From Paracoccus sp. DMF-8 (GTDB lineage Bacteria > Pseudomonadota > Alphaproteobacteria > Rhodobacterales > Rhodobacteraceae): a DNA stretch of 53,357 nucleotides. Below, piece after piece: positions 29,469 to 37,447 of this stretch. The position numbers and the translations under genes were made by a program. Within the stretch, counting starts at the first letter, position 1. Each line of letters begins with the position of its first letter. The DNA lies in contig NZ_JARJHL010000001.1 in assembly GCF_029309835.1 (NCBI RefSeq), forward strand, positions 1-53,357. Reading direction: 5' to 3'. Below the pieces are notes generated by a model, which was not told where the DNA came from, did no database searches, and saw only the letters and a list, made by a program, of their open reading frames with translations.

Positions 29469-30594
29469 TCATGATGACAGCACCAGCGCCGTCCCCAGCC
29501 CTCCGGCCGCCGCAATCGCAGCCAGGCCGGTCTCCCCTGCCCCCGGCCCCCTGCCCCTGCCCCGCATCTCATGGACCAGCCGCACCGCATTGACCGCGCC
29601 GGATGCACCGATCGGATGCCCCCGCGCCAAGGCCCCGCCGCCCGCATTCACGCGGCTTTCGGGCAGGCCCGCGCCGCGGATGCAGGCGATGGCCTGCACG
29701 GCAAAGGCCTCCATGATCTCGACATGATCCAGCGCCGCGGGACGCAATGCGGCGCGCGCCAGCGCGACGCCAATCGCCGCGACAGGGGCCAGACCGGGCC
29801 ATTCCGGCGCATCGCCCACCGTCGCCCCGGCCAGAACCACAGGCCCCGAAAGCCCCCGCCTGCGCGCCAGATCCGCCGACATCAGCAGACAAAACCCCGC
29901 GCCATCGGCGGCGACGGCGGTATTCGCGGCGGTGATGCTGCCCGCCAGCACCGGGGCGCGGGCGCAGGTGCGGGGCTGCATGATACGGGCGAAACCATCA
30001 TGCTCCTGCCCCGCAACCGGCACGATTTCCGCCCGCATCCGCCCCCGCGCGGCAATGGCGCGGGCATGGCTGGCCATCGCCCAATCATCCTGATCCGCGC
30101 GCGAGATCCCCATGCGCAGGGTCAGCGCCTCGGCGGCCTGAACCATCTCGGGGTCGCGGTCGGGCGAGGGGTAAGGGGGGGCGGTCATAGGCCCGGGCCT
30201 CTCCGCCGTCGGGGTCGGTGCGCAGGCGCAGGGGGCGGCGGGAATAGCTTTCTGCCCCGCCGGCGATCACGATATCGGCCAGCCCGGCGCGGATCAGCGC
30301 ATCGCCCTGCACGATCGCGTCCAGCCCGCCGCAGCATTGCCGGTCGATGCTCAGCCCGGCGACGCGCAGGGGCAGCCCCGCCGCCAGCGCCGCCACCCGC
30401 GCCGGATTGCCGCCACCGCCAAGCGCATTGGACAGGATCAGCTCATCCACCCGGTCCGGGGCAAGATCCGCGTCCCGCAGCAGCGCCCGAATGACCGGGG
30501 CGGCCAGATCGTGAACCTCCAGTCGCGCAAAGGCCCCGCCGCGCGGCATGACGGCGCTGCGGCGGGCGGCGGCGATGACGCTGCGCCGGGTCAT
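29469..30594 (-). CDS. Thiolase-family enzyme of the BioY-linked cluster (atypical active site)
   Basis: Acetyl-CoA acetyltransferase-like protein, about 375 residues. Begins MTRRSVIAAARRSAVMPRGG. The acylation cysteine is in SIDRQCCGGLDAI (Cys87). After a frame break near 30175 (Pro-rich YDRPPYPSPDRDPEM), it continues AAEALTLRMGISRADQDDWAM and GGGALARGHPIGASGAVNA, keeping the active-site His. Two positions differ from working thiolases: the usual NEAFA is MEAFA, and the second catalytic Cys of the C-terminal C-x-GGG loop is absent (GLAAIAAAGGLGTALVLSS). It may therefore be weak, use another mechanism, or act on another acyl group. A thiolase and an acyl-CoA ligase next to bioY recall the yhfS-yhfT-bioY grouping of Bacillus. 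Confidence 0.86.
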
Positions 30595-31079
30595 GCCACG
30601 CCTGCGCGGGATGGCGCATGCGTCGCGACCGTTTCGGGAACTGCGACAACCGTCGAAGGGTCTTCACGGCTGCGACAGGCCCGCGCCCTTTGCCCCGCCG
30701 TCACGACATGCGACGCGGCGCGATGCGCATTGTTTCCGGCAAGGACAGAATCCGCGTCAGAGATTACCGGGCGCCCTGCCCGCTGTTCAGAAGGGCCGTC
30801 GATCCGGAAGGCCGGCAACAGGTATCCTGACAGGGACTTTCCGGCGTTTGGCATGGTATTGCCGCGCGAAAGAACCCCTGCGATCTGCCGCATGGCCCCA
30901 TTCTGGAACAGGCAAGGCGGCAGGGTTTTTCACCCCGAAACGCGGTTTGGATGCGCGAAAGCGCCCCTGCGACATGCCACAAGGCAGCGGCGCCACGCGG
31001 GGCGAACGGGCAGGAACGGGCCATGCCGCCGCAGGACGGACCCGCCGCAACGCGGTGTCGCCCGCATCCCCCTGCCCGG
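30595..31079. other. Stretch without a convincing gene between ligase and thiolase
   Basis: About 485 bases, unusually long inside an otherwise overlapping operon. A 100-codon minus-strand frame (30591-30893) overlaps the thiolase start by four bases but has no recognisable content (Ala/Arg-rich). It may hold a separate promoter for the thiolase or a degraded gene. Confidence 0.45.
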
Positions 31080-32231
31080 TCATGGCGCGAACTGCCGCGT
31101 CAGCCGGGCAAGGTCGGGCTTGCCCGAGGGCAGCAGCGGCATCCGCTCCAGAAAATGGATGCGGCGCGGGGCGGCGTGATCTCCCAGGGCTGCGCGGCAG
31201 GCGCGGCGCAGGGCGCGGGCGTGATCGTCGCTGCCCGGCCCCTCGACCACGGCGATGATCGCGTGACCGCGCAGCGGATCGGGCAGCGCAATCACCGCGC
31301 TCGGCCCCGCACCCGCGCCGATCAGGACGGATTCGACATCCTCAAGAAACAGATTGCGGTCGGCGACGGTGACCATGCGGTTCTGGCGGCCCTGCAGGAA
31401 CAGGTTCCCATCGCCGTCCAGATGCCCGATATCGCCCACGGTGATGAAATCGCCATCGCGGCAAAAGGGCGGCGCGTCGGGCTCGGCATAGGACATGGCC
31501 AGATAGGGGCTGGCGATCCAGATCTGCCCACCCGTGCCGATGCGCAGCCGCACGCCCGGATAGGCCCGGCCGACCGATCCGGGCGGCGTCGTTTCATCCG
31601 CCAGCGTCGCGAAACTGGTTTCCGAGGCGCCATAGAATTCGCGCAGCACCGCATTCGGGCACAGCCGCGCCATGCCCTGCCGACAGGCCGCATCCAGCCT
31701 GCCCCCGCCGCAAAAGACATGGCGCAGCGCGGGCAGCACCCTGCCCTGCCCCACCATCTGCAACCGCAAGAGCTGCGTCGGCGTCGCGTAAAGCACCGTG
31801 CAACCCTGCAACTGATCCAACTGGCTGCGCGGGCTGTCGCCGGCCAGAACGGCCAGGGCGGCGCCCAGATGCAGGGCCTCGACCGCGCCATACAGCGCCA
31901 GCGAATGACCAGGCGCGCCCAGAACCGCATAGCGGTCGGCGGGGCCAAGGCCAAAGACCTGCCGATTGACGCGAAAGCTGGCGATCCAAGAGCGCTGGCT
32001 GCGCAGGATCGTCTTGCTGCGCCCGCCCGACCCCGAGGTCTGGCACATCACCACCGCCCGCCCCGCGACCGGGCGCAGGGGCGGGTCGTCATGGCTGGCG
32101 TGGATGCCGTGGCGCTGGTGGATGCAGTCCAGCAGCGCCGCGACGGCGGAGCCGGTTCTGGTCGCGCGCCCCCGCGACGATCCGGGGTCCGCGCAGGCCG
32201 TGAACCAGTCGTCAGCCGCCTCAGGGCTCAC
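31080..32231 (-). CDS. Short acyl-CoA/AMP ligase of the BioY-linked cluster
   Basis: ANL-superfamily acid-CoA ligase, 383 residues, shorter than the usual ~480-550. Motifs seen in order: the phosphate loop CQTSGSGGRSKTI, LREFYGASETSFA, the GDIGHLDGDGNLFLQGR hinge region, and the C-terminal PSGKPDLARL with the catalytic Lys. About 100 N-terminal residues typical of the superfamily are missing. The GTG at 32231 overlaps the bioY stop by four bases (GTGA), so the start is well supported and the short form is real. By position it corresponds to the yhfT gene found beside bioY and a thiolase in Bacillus. The substrate, perhaps a fatty or dicarboxylic acid tied to biotin supply, is inference. Confidence 0.88.
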   Translation of the reverse strand: MSPEAADDWFTACADPGSSRGRATRTGSAVAALLDCIHQRHGIHASHDDPPLRPVAGRAVVMCQTSGSGGRSKTILRSQRSWIASFRVNRQVFGLGPADRYAVLGAPGHSLALYGAVEALHLGAALAVLAGDSPRSQLDQLQGCTVLYATPTQLLRLQMVGQGRVLPALRHVFCGGGRLDAACRQGMARLCPNAVLREFYGASETSFATLADETTPPGSVGRAYPGVRLRIGTGGQIWIASPYLAMSYAEPDAPPFCRDGDFITVGDIGHLDGDGNLFLQGRQNRMVTVADRNLFLEDVESVLIGAGAGPSAVIALPDPLRGHAIIAVVEGPGSDDHARALRRACRAALGDHAAPRRIHFLERMPLLPSGKPDLARLTRQFAP

Positions 32232-32803
32232 AGGCGGATATCGCCCTGCCCCGCCGGGGCGTGGTGCCATGCCAGCGTCTGCGGGCGGGTGCGGGCGATC
32301 GCCTGAACCAGCATGCCGGTGATCGCGGCCTTCAGCAGATCGCCGGGGACAAAGACCAGAACCAGCACCGCCGATTCGGCCGAGGCCTTGTCCGCGTTGA
32401 TGGCGATCCCGACGATCCCCATCGCATACAGCACCACGATCCCGCCCAGAACCGAACCAAGCCCGGCGGCCAGACCGGCAGGACGGATGCGGACATGTTC
32501 GACGAAAAGGCCCGTCACGAAGGCCGCGACCGGAAAGCCCAGCACAAAGCCCGCCGTCGGCGTGGCAAAGACGCCCAGCCCCCCGCGACCGCCCACCAGC
32601 AGGGGCAGGCCAAGCGCGACCAGCAGGACAAACAGGCCGACCGCCGCCGCACCGCGCCTTGCGCCCAGCACGGCCCCGGCCAGCATCACCCCAAGCGGCT
32701 GCGCCGAGATCGGCACGCCAAAGCCAAGCGCGATCGGCGGCACCAGCCCAAGCGCCGCGATCAGCGCGGCGAACAGCGCGATATGGGCGATATTGCGTTC
32801 CAT
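32228..32803 (-). CDS. bioY: Biotin transporter substrate-binding subunit BioY
   Basis: Membrane S-component of the energy-coupling-factor type biotin importer, 191 residues with six predicted helices. Starts MERNIAHIALFAALIAALGLVPPI at 32803 behind a GGAAGGGA Shine-Dalgarno. Family blocks are present: GVPISAQPLGVMLAGAVLGARRG, GGRGGLGVFATPTAGFVLGFPVAAFVTG and FVPGDLLKAAITGMLVQ. It follows bioN after 62 bases and overlaps the ligase by four bases. Confidence 0.95.
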   Translation of the reverse strand: MERNIAHIALFAALIAALGLVPPIALGFGVPISAQPLGVMLAGAVLGARRGAAAVGLFVLLVALGLPLLVGGRGGLGVFATPTAGFVLGFPVAAFVTGLFVEHVRIRPAGLAAGLGSVLGGIVVLYAMGIVGIAINADKASAESAVLVLVFVPGDLLKAAITGMLVQAIARTRPQTLAWHHAPAGQGDIRL

Positions 32804-32865
32804 GAGATTTCCCTTCCTGTATTTGCCCTGTGTCTCTGCCTGAGGGTTCCCTTGTCGGGTTTCCC

Positions 32866-33492
32866 TTACGTCAGGTGCGAATTCTGTTCCGGGCATAGCG
32901 GCCCGCCCCTTGCGCGTAAAGCCTCGGCAACGTGATCGGCGTCGTCCAGCGCCTGCAGCGTCAGGGGCAGGATCAGCCGCCAGCCCGGCCTGCGGATCGC
33001 CCGCGCCCGCCATGCCAGTGCCAGCGCCTGCGCGCGCGTGACCAGCACCGGGGTAAAGCGGATCATCAGCGGAATCGCCGTGTCCAGCAGATGCACCGGC
33101 AGACCGATGCGGCGGAGGGGCGCGGTCAGGCTGCGCAGGACCTCGATCATCTGGTCCAGCCGCGTGGTCATGGTCACCAGATTGGCCAGCGCCACGACCG
33201 TCGCCATGCGCAGGCAGATCACCACCCCCGTCGCCAGATCGCGCGTCACCAGATGCCACAGCAGCACGATCACGACAAAGGGCAGCAGCAACCGCAACCC
33301 GCGCAGCCCCGCGCGCAGGAATTCCCGCCCCGGCAGCGCATAGCCGACCAGAACCGCAGCCAGCGCCCCCGCATGGACCCACGGATTGCCGGTCAGGAAC
33401 AGCGCGGTCGAAACCACACATAGCGCCGCCAGCTTGGCCCCCGCCGGCCAGCCATGCGCCCGCGTCCTAACAGGAGAGATCAGCGAGATCAT
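32866..33492 (-). CDS. bioN: Biotin ECF transporter T-component BioN
   Basis: Transmembrane coupling protein that links the BioM ATPase to BioY, 208 residues from ATG 33492 (MISLISPVRTRAHGWPAG). Hydrophobic segments KLAALCVVSTALFLTG and LLLPFVVIVLLWHLV are visible, along with the T-component coupling motif ALAWRARAIRRPGWR near residue 165 (an A-R-A-like motif that contacts the ATPase). It overlaps the end of bioM by 26 bases. Frame unbroken. Confidence 0.93.
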   Translation of the reverse strand: MISLISPVRTRAHGWPAGAKLAALCVVSTALFLTGNPWVHAGALAAVLVGYALPGREFLRAGLRGLRLLLPFVVIVLLWHLVTRDLATGVVICLRMATVVALANLVTMTTRLDQMIEVLRSLTAPLRRIGLPVHLLDTAIPLMIRFTPVLVTRAQALALAWRARAIRRPGWRLILPLTLQALDDADHVAEALRARGGPLCPEQNSHLT

Positions 33493-34204
33493 CAAGATGC
33501 CCCAAACGCTGCATTTCGGCGGTGAAATCGGACAGGATCGGCGCCGCCGCGCCGCTGGCAACGATGCGGCCGCGATCCAGCCAGAACAGTTGGTCATAGC
33601 CCGCCAGATCGGCCGGATCATGCGAGATATGCAGCAGCCTCAGCCCCGCGCCGTCCAGATGCCGGGTCAGTTGCATCCGCGTCGGAATGTCCAGTCCGGC
33701 AAAGGGTTCATCCAGAATCAGCAGGCGCGGGCGCATGGCCAGCACCGCCATGATGCAGACCAGATGTTTCTGCCCCTGCGACAGCGCCGAAACCGGGGCA
33801 TCGCGCCAATGCAGCCGGTCGAAACGGGCCAGCACCTCATCGGTCCGGGCCAGCGCCTCATCGCGGCTGGCGCCAAGCTGGCGCAGGCCAAAGGCGATTT
33901 CTTCGGACACGATGGGAAAGATGATCTGATGTTCGGGGTTCTGAAACAGGATGCCGACCATGCGCAACGCGGCGCGGCGGTCGGCATGGACATCGACGCC
34001 GCCGATGGTCAACTGCCCGGATGTCGGCGCGATCAGCCCCGCCAGCAGCCGCGCCAGCGTGCTTTTGCCCGAACCATTGCGCCCGACGATGCCGATGCGC
34101 GGCGCATTGCCCTGCAGGTCCAGCGGCCCCAGCACCGTGCGGCCCGAAATATCCAGCCGCAGCCCGCTCAACCGGATCGTACAATCAGCCGCCTCCGGCT
34201 CCAT
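33467..34204 (-). CDS. bioM: Biotin ECF transporter ATPase BioM
   Basis: Cytoplasmic ATPase that powers biotin uptake, 245 residues. Walker A GIVGRNGSGKSTLARLL, Q-loop LFQNPEHQIIFPIVSEEIAFG (typical of ECF ATPases), signature LSQGQKHLV, Walker B LLILDEPFAGLD and switch HISHD are all intact. Start ATG 34204 (MEPEAADCTIRLSGLRL) is chosen over an upstream in-frame ATG because it has a purine-rich site and matches family length. First gene of the bioM-bioN-bioY-ligase-thiolase run. I looked for a BioR operator upstream; only a poor half match TTATAG near 34260 is present. Confidence 0.95.
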   Translation of the reverse strand: MEPEAADCTIRLSGLRLDISGRTVLGPLDLQGNAPRIGIVGRNGSGKSTLARLLAGLIAPTSGQLTIGGVDVHADRRAALRMVGILFQNPEHQIIFPIVSEEIAFGLRQLGASRDEALARTDEVLARFDRLHWRDAPVSALSQGQKHLVCIMAVLAMRPRLLILDEPFAGLDIPTRMQLTRHLDGAGLRLLHISHDPADLAGYDQLFWLDRGRIVASGAAAPILSDFTAEMQRLGHLDDLADLSC

Positions 34205-34292
34205 CCGCCTGCCCCCTTCTTTTGCCGCGCCCTGCCCCGGCGGCGATATCGTTGCGGCCTTATAGGCGAAGGGGGCGGCAAGCTCAATCACG

Positions 34293-34322
34293 CCTGTCGT
34301 TCCGGGGCCTGTCGTTTTGGGG
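34293..34322. repeat. 15-bp imperfect tandem repeat upstream of bioM
   Basis: CCTGTCGTTCCGGGG (34293-34307) is followed directly by CCTGTCGTTTTGGGG (34308-34322). It lies 90-120 bases upstream of bioM and just past the gap stop. Could be a two-site operator or a chance duplication. Confidence 0.6.
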
Positions 34323-34383
34323 CTTGCGTCTTTGGTCCCGGTCAAGCCTGTATCAATCCGTCATTCTGCGGGTTGAGAGCCGC

Positions 34384-35388
34384 CTACCCCATCCGCCGCG
34401 CCATATCCAGCATCCGGTTGGAAAAACCCCATTCGTTGTCATACCAGCCGAACACCCGCGTCAGCCCGCCCGCGACCGAGGTTTCCAGCCCCGACATCAC
34501 GATGGATTCCGGCCGCGCCCGCAGATCGCTGGACACCAGCGGCTTTTCCGTCCAGCCAAAGATCGGCGAGGTCTCGGCCGCCTCGCGCAGCAAGGTATTC
34601 ACCGCCTGAACCGAAGCCGGCTGCCCGGTCGCGATGGTCAGGTCGATGCAGGACACGCTGGCCGTCGGCACCCGGATCGCCCGCGCCGACACCCGCCCGG
34701 CCAGATGCGGCAGAACCGTTCCGATCAACCGGCCCGCGCTGGTCGTCGTGGGCACCATCGACAGCGCCGCCGCCCGCGACCGCGCCGCATCCCCGCGCGG
34801 CTTGTCGACGGTGGGCTGGCTGCCGGTATAGCAATGCACGGTCGTCATCTGCCCCGACAGGATGCCAAAGCGGCCATCCAGCAGCTTCAGCAAGGGCGCC
34901 AGCGCATTCGTCGTGCATGACGCGTTCGACACGATCCCCTGCCGCCCCAGATCCGCGTCATTCGCGCCAAGAACCACGGTCACATCGGCATCCTTCGACG
35001 GCCCGGAAATCAGCACCCGCGCCGCCCCCGCCTGCAATCCGCGTTCGACCGTCGCCCGCGACCCCGCCATGCCGGTGCATTCCAGAACGACATCGACCCC
35101 GGTCAGGTCAAGCTGGCGCAGATCGGGGACAGAGTGGAACGGGATCGCCCGCCCGTCCACGACCAGATGGCCGTCGCGGGTTTCGACGCTGCCGCGCCAG
35201 GGGCCGAACACGCTGTCATATTCGAACAGATAGGCGCAGTTTTCCAGCGGCTCGATATCGTTGATCAGCACCAGCTCCAGATCGTCATGGCCGCCCAGGG
35301 ACAGGATGCGCAGGATCGAGCGCCCGATCCTGCCAAAGCCGTTTAGCGCCAGGGTGATTTTGCGATCCGCCATGTCTTTCTCGGCCAT
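34384..35388 (-). CDS. gap: Glyceraldehyde-3-phosphate dehydrogenase
   Basis: Phosphorylating GAPDH of glycolysis/gluconeogenesis, 334 residues, frame unbroken. NAD site LALNGFGRIGRSILRI followed by VLINDIEP, whose Asp favours NAD. Catalytic Cys in IVSNASCTTNALAPLLK, catalytic His in TTVHCYTGSQPTVDKP, and the C-terminal WYDNEWGFSNRMLDMA. The sequence VETRDGHLVVDGRAIPF is family-like. ATG 35388 lies seven bases after GGAG; ATG 35373 (MADRKITLALNG) is an alternative. It is downstream of the divergent Phd/PIN module and is not part of a visible glycolytic operon. Confidence 0.96.
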   Translation of the reverse strand: MAEKDMADRKITLALNGFGRIGRSILRILSLGGHDDLELVLINDIEPLENCAYLFEYDSVFGPWRGSVETRDGHLVVDGRAIPFHSVPDLRQLDLTGVDVVLECTGMAGSRATVERGLQAGAARVLISGPSKDADVTVVLGANDADLGRQGIVSNASCTTNALAPLLKLLDGRFGILSGQMTTVHCYTGSQPTVDKPRGDAARSRAAALSMVPTTTSAGRLIGTVLPHLAGRVSARAIRVPTASVSCIDLTIATGQPASVQAVNTLLREAAETSPIFGWTEKPLVSSDLRARPESIVMSGLETSVAGGLTRVFGWYDNEWGFSNRMLDMARRMG

Positions 35389-35468
35389 GTCTGCTCCTGC
35401 AACGGGTGGCTGTGGTGATGGTCTAATCCTTGCGCAAAGCCTTGGCCAGCGGGTCAGAAGGATGATGT

Positions 35469-35529
35469 CATTTCAACGGATCGCCGCAAATCGGACAGAT
35501 GCGGTCCATGTCGGCTGCCCGTTGAAATG
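35469..35529. repeat. Perfect 11-bp inverted repeat between gap and the Phd/PIN module
   Basis: CATTTCAACGG (35469-35479) and CCGTTGAAATG (35519-35529), 39 bases apart, in the divergent promoter region. The right arm ends just upstream of an AT-rich TATAAAAC stretch. Could be two half-sites of one regulator or an mRNA stem. Confidence 0.65.
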
Positions 35530-35574
35530 CGGATCATATAAAACTAAGCTAAGTAAACTAAGTCAGGTGCTGCG

Positions 35575-35802
35575 ATGAAAACCGTGAACATGCACGAGGC
35601 CAAGACACATCTGTCGCGGCTGATCGAAGAGGCGGAAAAGGGCCAGCCCTTCATCATCGCCCGCGCGGGGAAGCCCGCTGTTCAGGTCACGGCCATTGAT
35701 GTCGCGCCGCCGCGTCGTCTTGGCTTTTTGCAGGATCAGTTCGCTGTTCCAACGGCATGGGATCGCAACATTCCCCTGCCCGGCCACAAGGCGGATTCAT
35801 GA
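35575..35802 (+). CDS. Phd/YefM-type antitoxin
   Basis: 75 residues, starting MKTVNMHEAKTHLSRLIEEAEKGQ and continuing PFIIARAGKPAVQVTAID, the typical N-terminal DNA-binding half of the family. The C-terminal tail wraps the toxin. Its TGA overlaps the ATG of the PIN gene by four bases. Upstream, three CTAAG units in a row (~35540-35563) may be the autoregulatory operator. Confidence 0.92.
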   Translation: MKTVNMHEAKTHLSRLIEEAEKGQPFIIARAGKPAVQVTAIDVAPPRRLGFLQDQFAVPTAWDRNIPLPGHKADS

Positions 35803-36206
35803 AGCTGCTGATCGACACGCATCTGCTGCTGTTCGCCGCATCCGCACCGGAGCGCCTGCCGTCAGAGGCTGTGCGGATGATATCTGATCCGGCGCATGAT
35901 CTGTGGTTCAGCGCGGCGTCGATCTGGGAAATCGCATGTAGCCCTGCGTCGGCAAGGGCCGATATCGACCCCGGTATTTTTCGCGCGGCGCTGCTGGCGA
36001 ATGGCTATGCGGAACTGGCCGTCACCGGGCAGCATTGCAGCGGCCTGACCGCCCTGCCCCATTTTGGCCTGCCCCATTTCGCGGGAATCCTGCTGGCACA
36101 GGCGCTGACGGATGGCATGCTGCTGCTGACCAGTGATTCCGATCTGGCCGGATGCGCGGGACCGATCCGGCATCTGCCCTTACCCGATGAAACCGGACGG
36201 CGCTGA
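35799..36206 (+). CDS. PIN-domain toxin lacking one conserved Asp
   Basis: Ribonuclease toxin of the VapC/PIN type, 135 residues. Visible acids: Asp in LLIDTHLLLF, Glu in SAASIWEIA, Asp in LLLTSDSDLAG. The family's usual block with an Asp (RDPFDRLLIAQA) reads PHFAGILLAQA here, so the third metal-binding acid is Ala. It may be weak or inactive. The start is fixed by the ATGA overlap with the antitoxin. Ends three bases before the parS site. Confidence 0.9.
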   Translation: MKLLIDTHLLLFAASAPERLPSEAVRMISDPAHDLWFSAASIWEIACSPASARADIDPGIFRAALLANGYAELAVTGQHCSGLTALPHFGLPHFAGILLAQALTDGMLLLTSDSDLAGCAGPIRHLPLPDETGRR

Positions 36207-36208
36207 AA

Positions 36209-36224
36209 GTTCACAGCTGTGAAC
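36209..36224. promoter_or_regulatory. parS partition site
   Basis: GTTCACAGCTGTGAAC is a perfect 16-bp palindrome that fits the repABC parS consensus GTTNNCNGCNGNNAAC at every fixed position. It overlaps the last codons of repC. RepB is expected to bind here for plasmid segregation. Confidence 0.93.
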
Positions 36225-37362
36225 TCATCCCCGGTTCGCGCCGCAAGGCCGCCATCACCATCGGCCGGACAGAAAACCCGCCATCCCGGGCCTTGGCCGT
36301 CAAGATCCGCAAATAGGCGCCCGCTGATCGGATTTCACCGAACCTTTGCAGCATTGCGGCCAAAGTCACCGCCGCATTTTCAATGCCCATTACCTGCTTC
36401 GCGTCCTGCCAGACCTGCGTCGCAATCCCCATCATCGGCCTGACCTTTTCGACCAGATCGACAAATCCATGCCAATGCCGCACGGGATGTTGCGCATAGC
36501 CAAAGACTTCCGGACAGGCCGAAGCAATCAGGCTCAGCGGCAAATCTGGCTCTGCATTGGCCGCATCAACCTGTTCACAGCCCTTTTCAGATTCAATAGG
36601 ATTATTATTTGATCTCTGTTGGTGCTGCTCATTCTGGCTGTCGGTGGTGCCCATTTCAGCCGTTTTTGCGGCGGTGACGGGGGCGATATTTGCCGCGTGG
36701 CGCAGCTCGTCGATCAGCAGTTTCAGCCGCGTGATGATCTGTTCCAGCGCCGGAATCTCCAGTTGCCGCCTCAGGATCGTGGCAAGCTGGTCGATCTGGG
36801 TCATGGCGGCCGGGGATGCCTCTGTCGCCTCGATCAGTGCCAGCAGGTCGCGACGCATCAGACGGATGGTTTCGCGCAGATGGGCGATCTGCCGCGCCTC
36901 TGCCTGAACGCTTTCCGCCAGGGTGGCGAATTCCGCGAAACGCCGGGCCAGCGGCGACAGGTCAAAGCCAAAGGCCTCATTGCCAATCCGGCGCTGATAG
37001 CGTTTGCCGTTCGGGCTGTCGCGGCGCAGCAACAGCCCGCTGTCGATCAGCCGCGCCAGATGACGGCGCATCGTCGAACAGGGCATGCCGTTCAACCTCT
37101 CGCAGATCGCGCGGTTCGAAGGAAAGACCACCAGCTTCGTCGGGTCGTCCAGCGCGGTTCCGGGATGAAAGCTCAGCAGCGCCTGCAGAACCGTCAGGTC
37201 GCGATCCGTCAGGCCAAGCCGCTTGCGCGCGGTGGTGATCTCGCGCAGCGCATCCCATTTGTTCACGGCATGCGCGGGCATGGGCGTCGCCGCGATGCTG
37301 TGATGTTGCATCACGACAGCATCGATCGGACGCCGAAAGGACGTCAGAGGGACATAGTCCAT
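36211..37362 (-). CDS. repC: Replication initiator RepC
   Basis: Replication initiator of repABC plasmids, 383 residues, frame unbroken. N-terminal winged-helix part: ALREITTARKRLGLTDRDLTVLQALLSF, VVFPSNRAICERLNGMP, STMRRHLARLIDSGLL. A low-complexity Gln/Asn-rich middle (about residues 230-262) separates a C-terminal domain (ASACPEVFGYAQHPVRHW, GAYLRILTAKARDGGF). In this plasmid class the origin lies inside repC; an AT-rich patch at ~36595-36625 is a candidate. ATG 37362 has no good Shine-Dalgarno, in keeping with control by the antisense RNA upstream. Confidence 0.95.
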   Translation of the reverse strand: MDYVPLTSFRRPIDAVVMQHHSIAATPMPAHAVNKWDALREITTARKRLGLTDRDLTVLQALLSFHPGTALDDPTKLVVFPSNRAICERLNGMPCSTMRRHLARLIDSGLLLRRDSPNGKRYQRRIGNEAFGFDLSPLARRFAEFATLAESVQAEARQIAHLRETIRLMRRDLLALIEATEASPAAMTQIDQLATILRRQLEIPALEQIITRLKLLIDELRHAANIAPVTAAKTAEMGTTDSQNEQHQQRSNNNPIESEKGCEQVDAANAEPDLPLSLIASACPEVFGYAQHPVRHWHGFVDLVEKVRPMMGIATQVWQDAKQVMGIENAAVTLAAMLQRFGEIRSAGAYLRILTAKARDGGFSVRPMVMAALRREPGMSSQL

Positions 37363-37381
37363 ATTTTTTCATCACGAAGAC

Positions 37382-37411
37382 AAAAAAATCCCGTTCTGCA
37401 GATCACTGGGA
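37382..37411 (-). terminator. Attenuator-like hairpin in the repC leader
   Basis: On the minus strand, TCCC...GGGA arms (37389-37411) are followed by seven T (37382-37388), 20 bases before the repC start. In repABC plasmids such a leader hairpin forms when the counter-transcribed RNA binds, stopping repC expression. The role here is by analogy. Confidence 0.65.
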
Positions 37412-37412
37412 C

Positions 37413-37441
37413 TTGCAGTCGCGGCGTCAGAGAACTACCTT
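37413..37441 (+). promoter_or_regulatory. Promoter of the counter-transcribed RNA
   Basis: TTGCAG (37413-37418), 17 bases, TACCTT (37436-37441), on the strand opposite to repABC. Predicted start of transcription near 37448. Confidence 0.65.
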
Positions 37442-37447
37442 GGATGT

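Noticed and set aside
30591..30893. 100-codon minus-strand frame between ligase and thiolase
   Set aside because: It overlaps the thiolase start by four bases, but its content is Ala/Arg/Ser-rich with no family features; kept only as a note.
30951..32306. Open frame of ~450 codons on the plus strand opposite the acyl-CoA ligase
   Set aside because: Antisense shadow; the minus strand has intact ligase motifs and a GTGA overlap with bioY.
34255..34270. BioR-type operator upstream of bioM
   Set aside because: Only the half TTATAG is present; the second half of the TTATMKATAA palindrome does not match.
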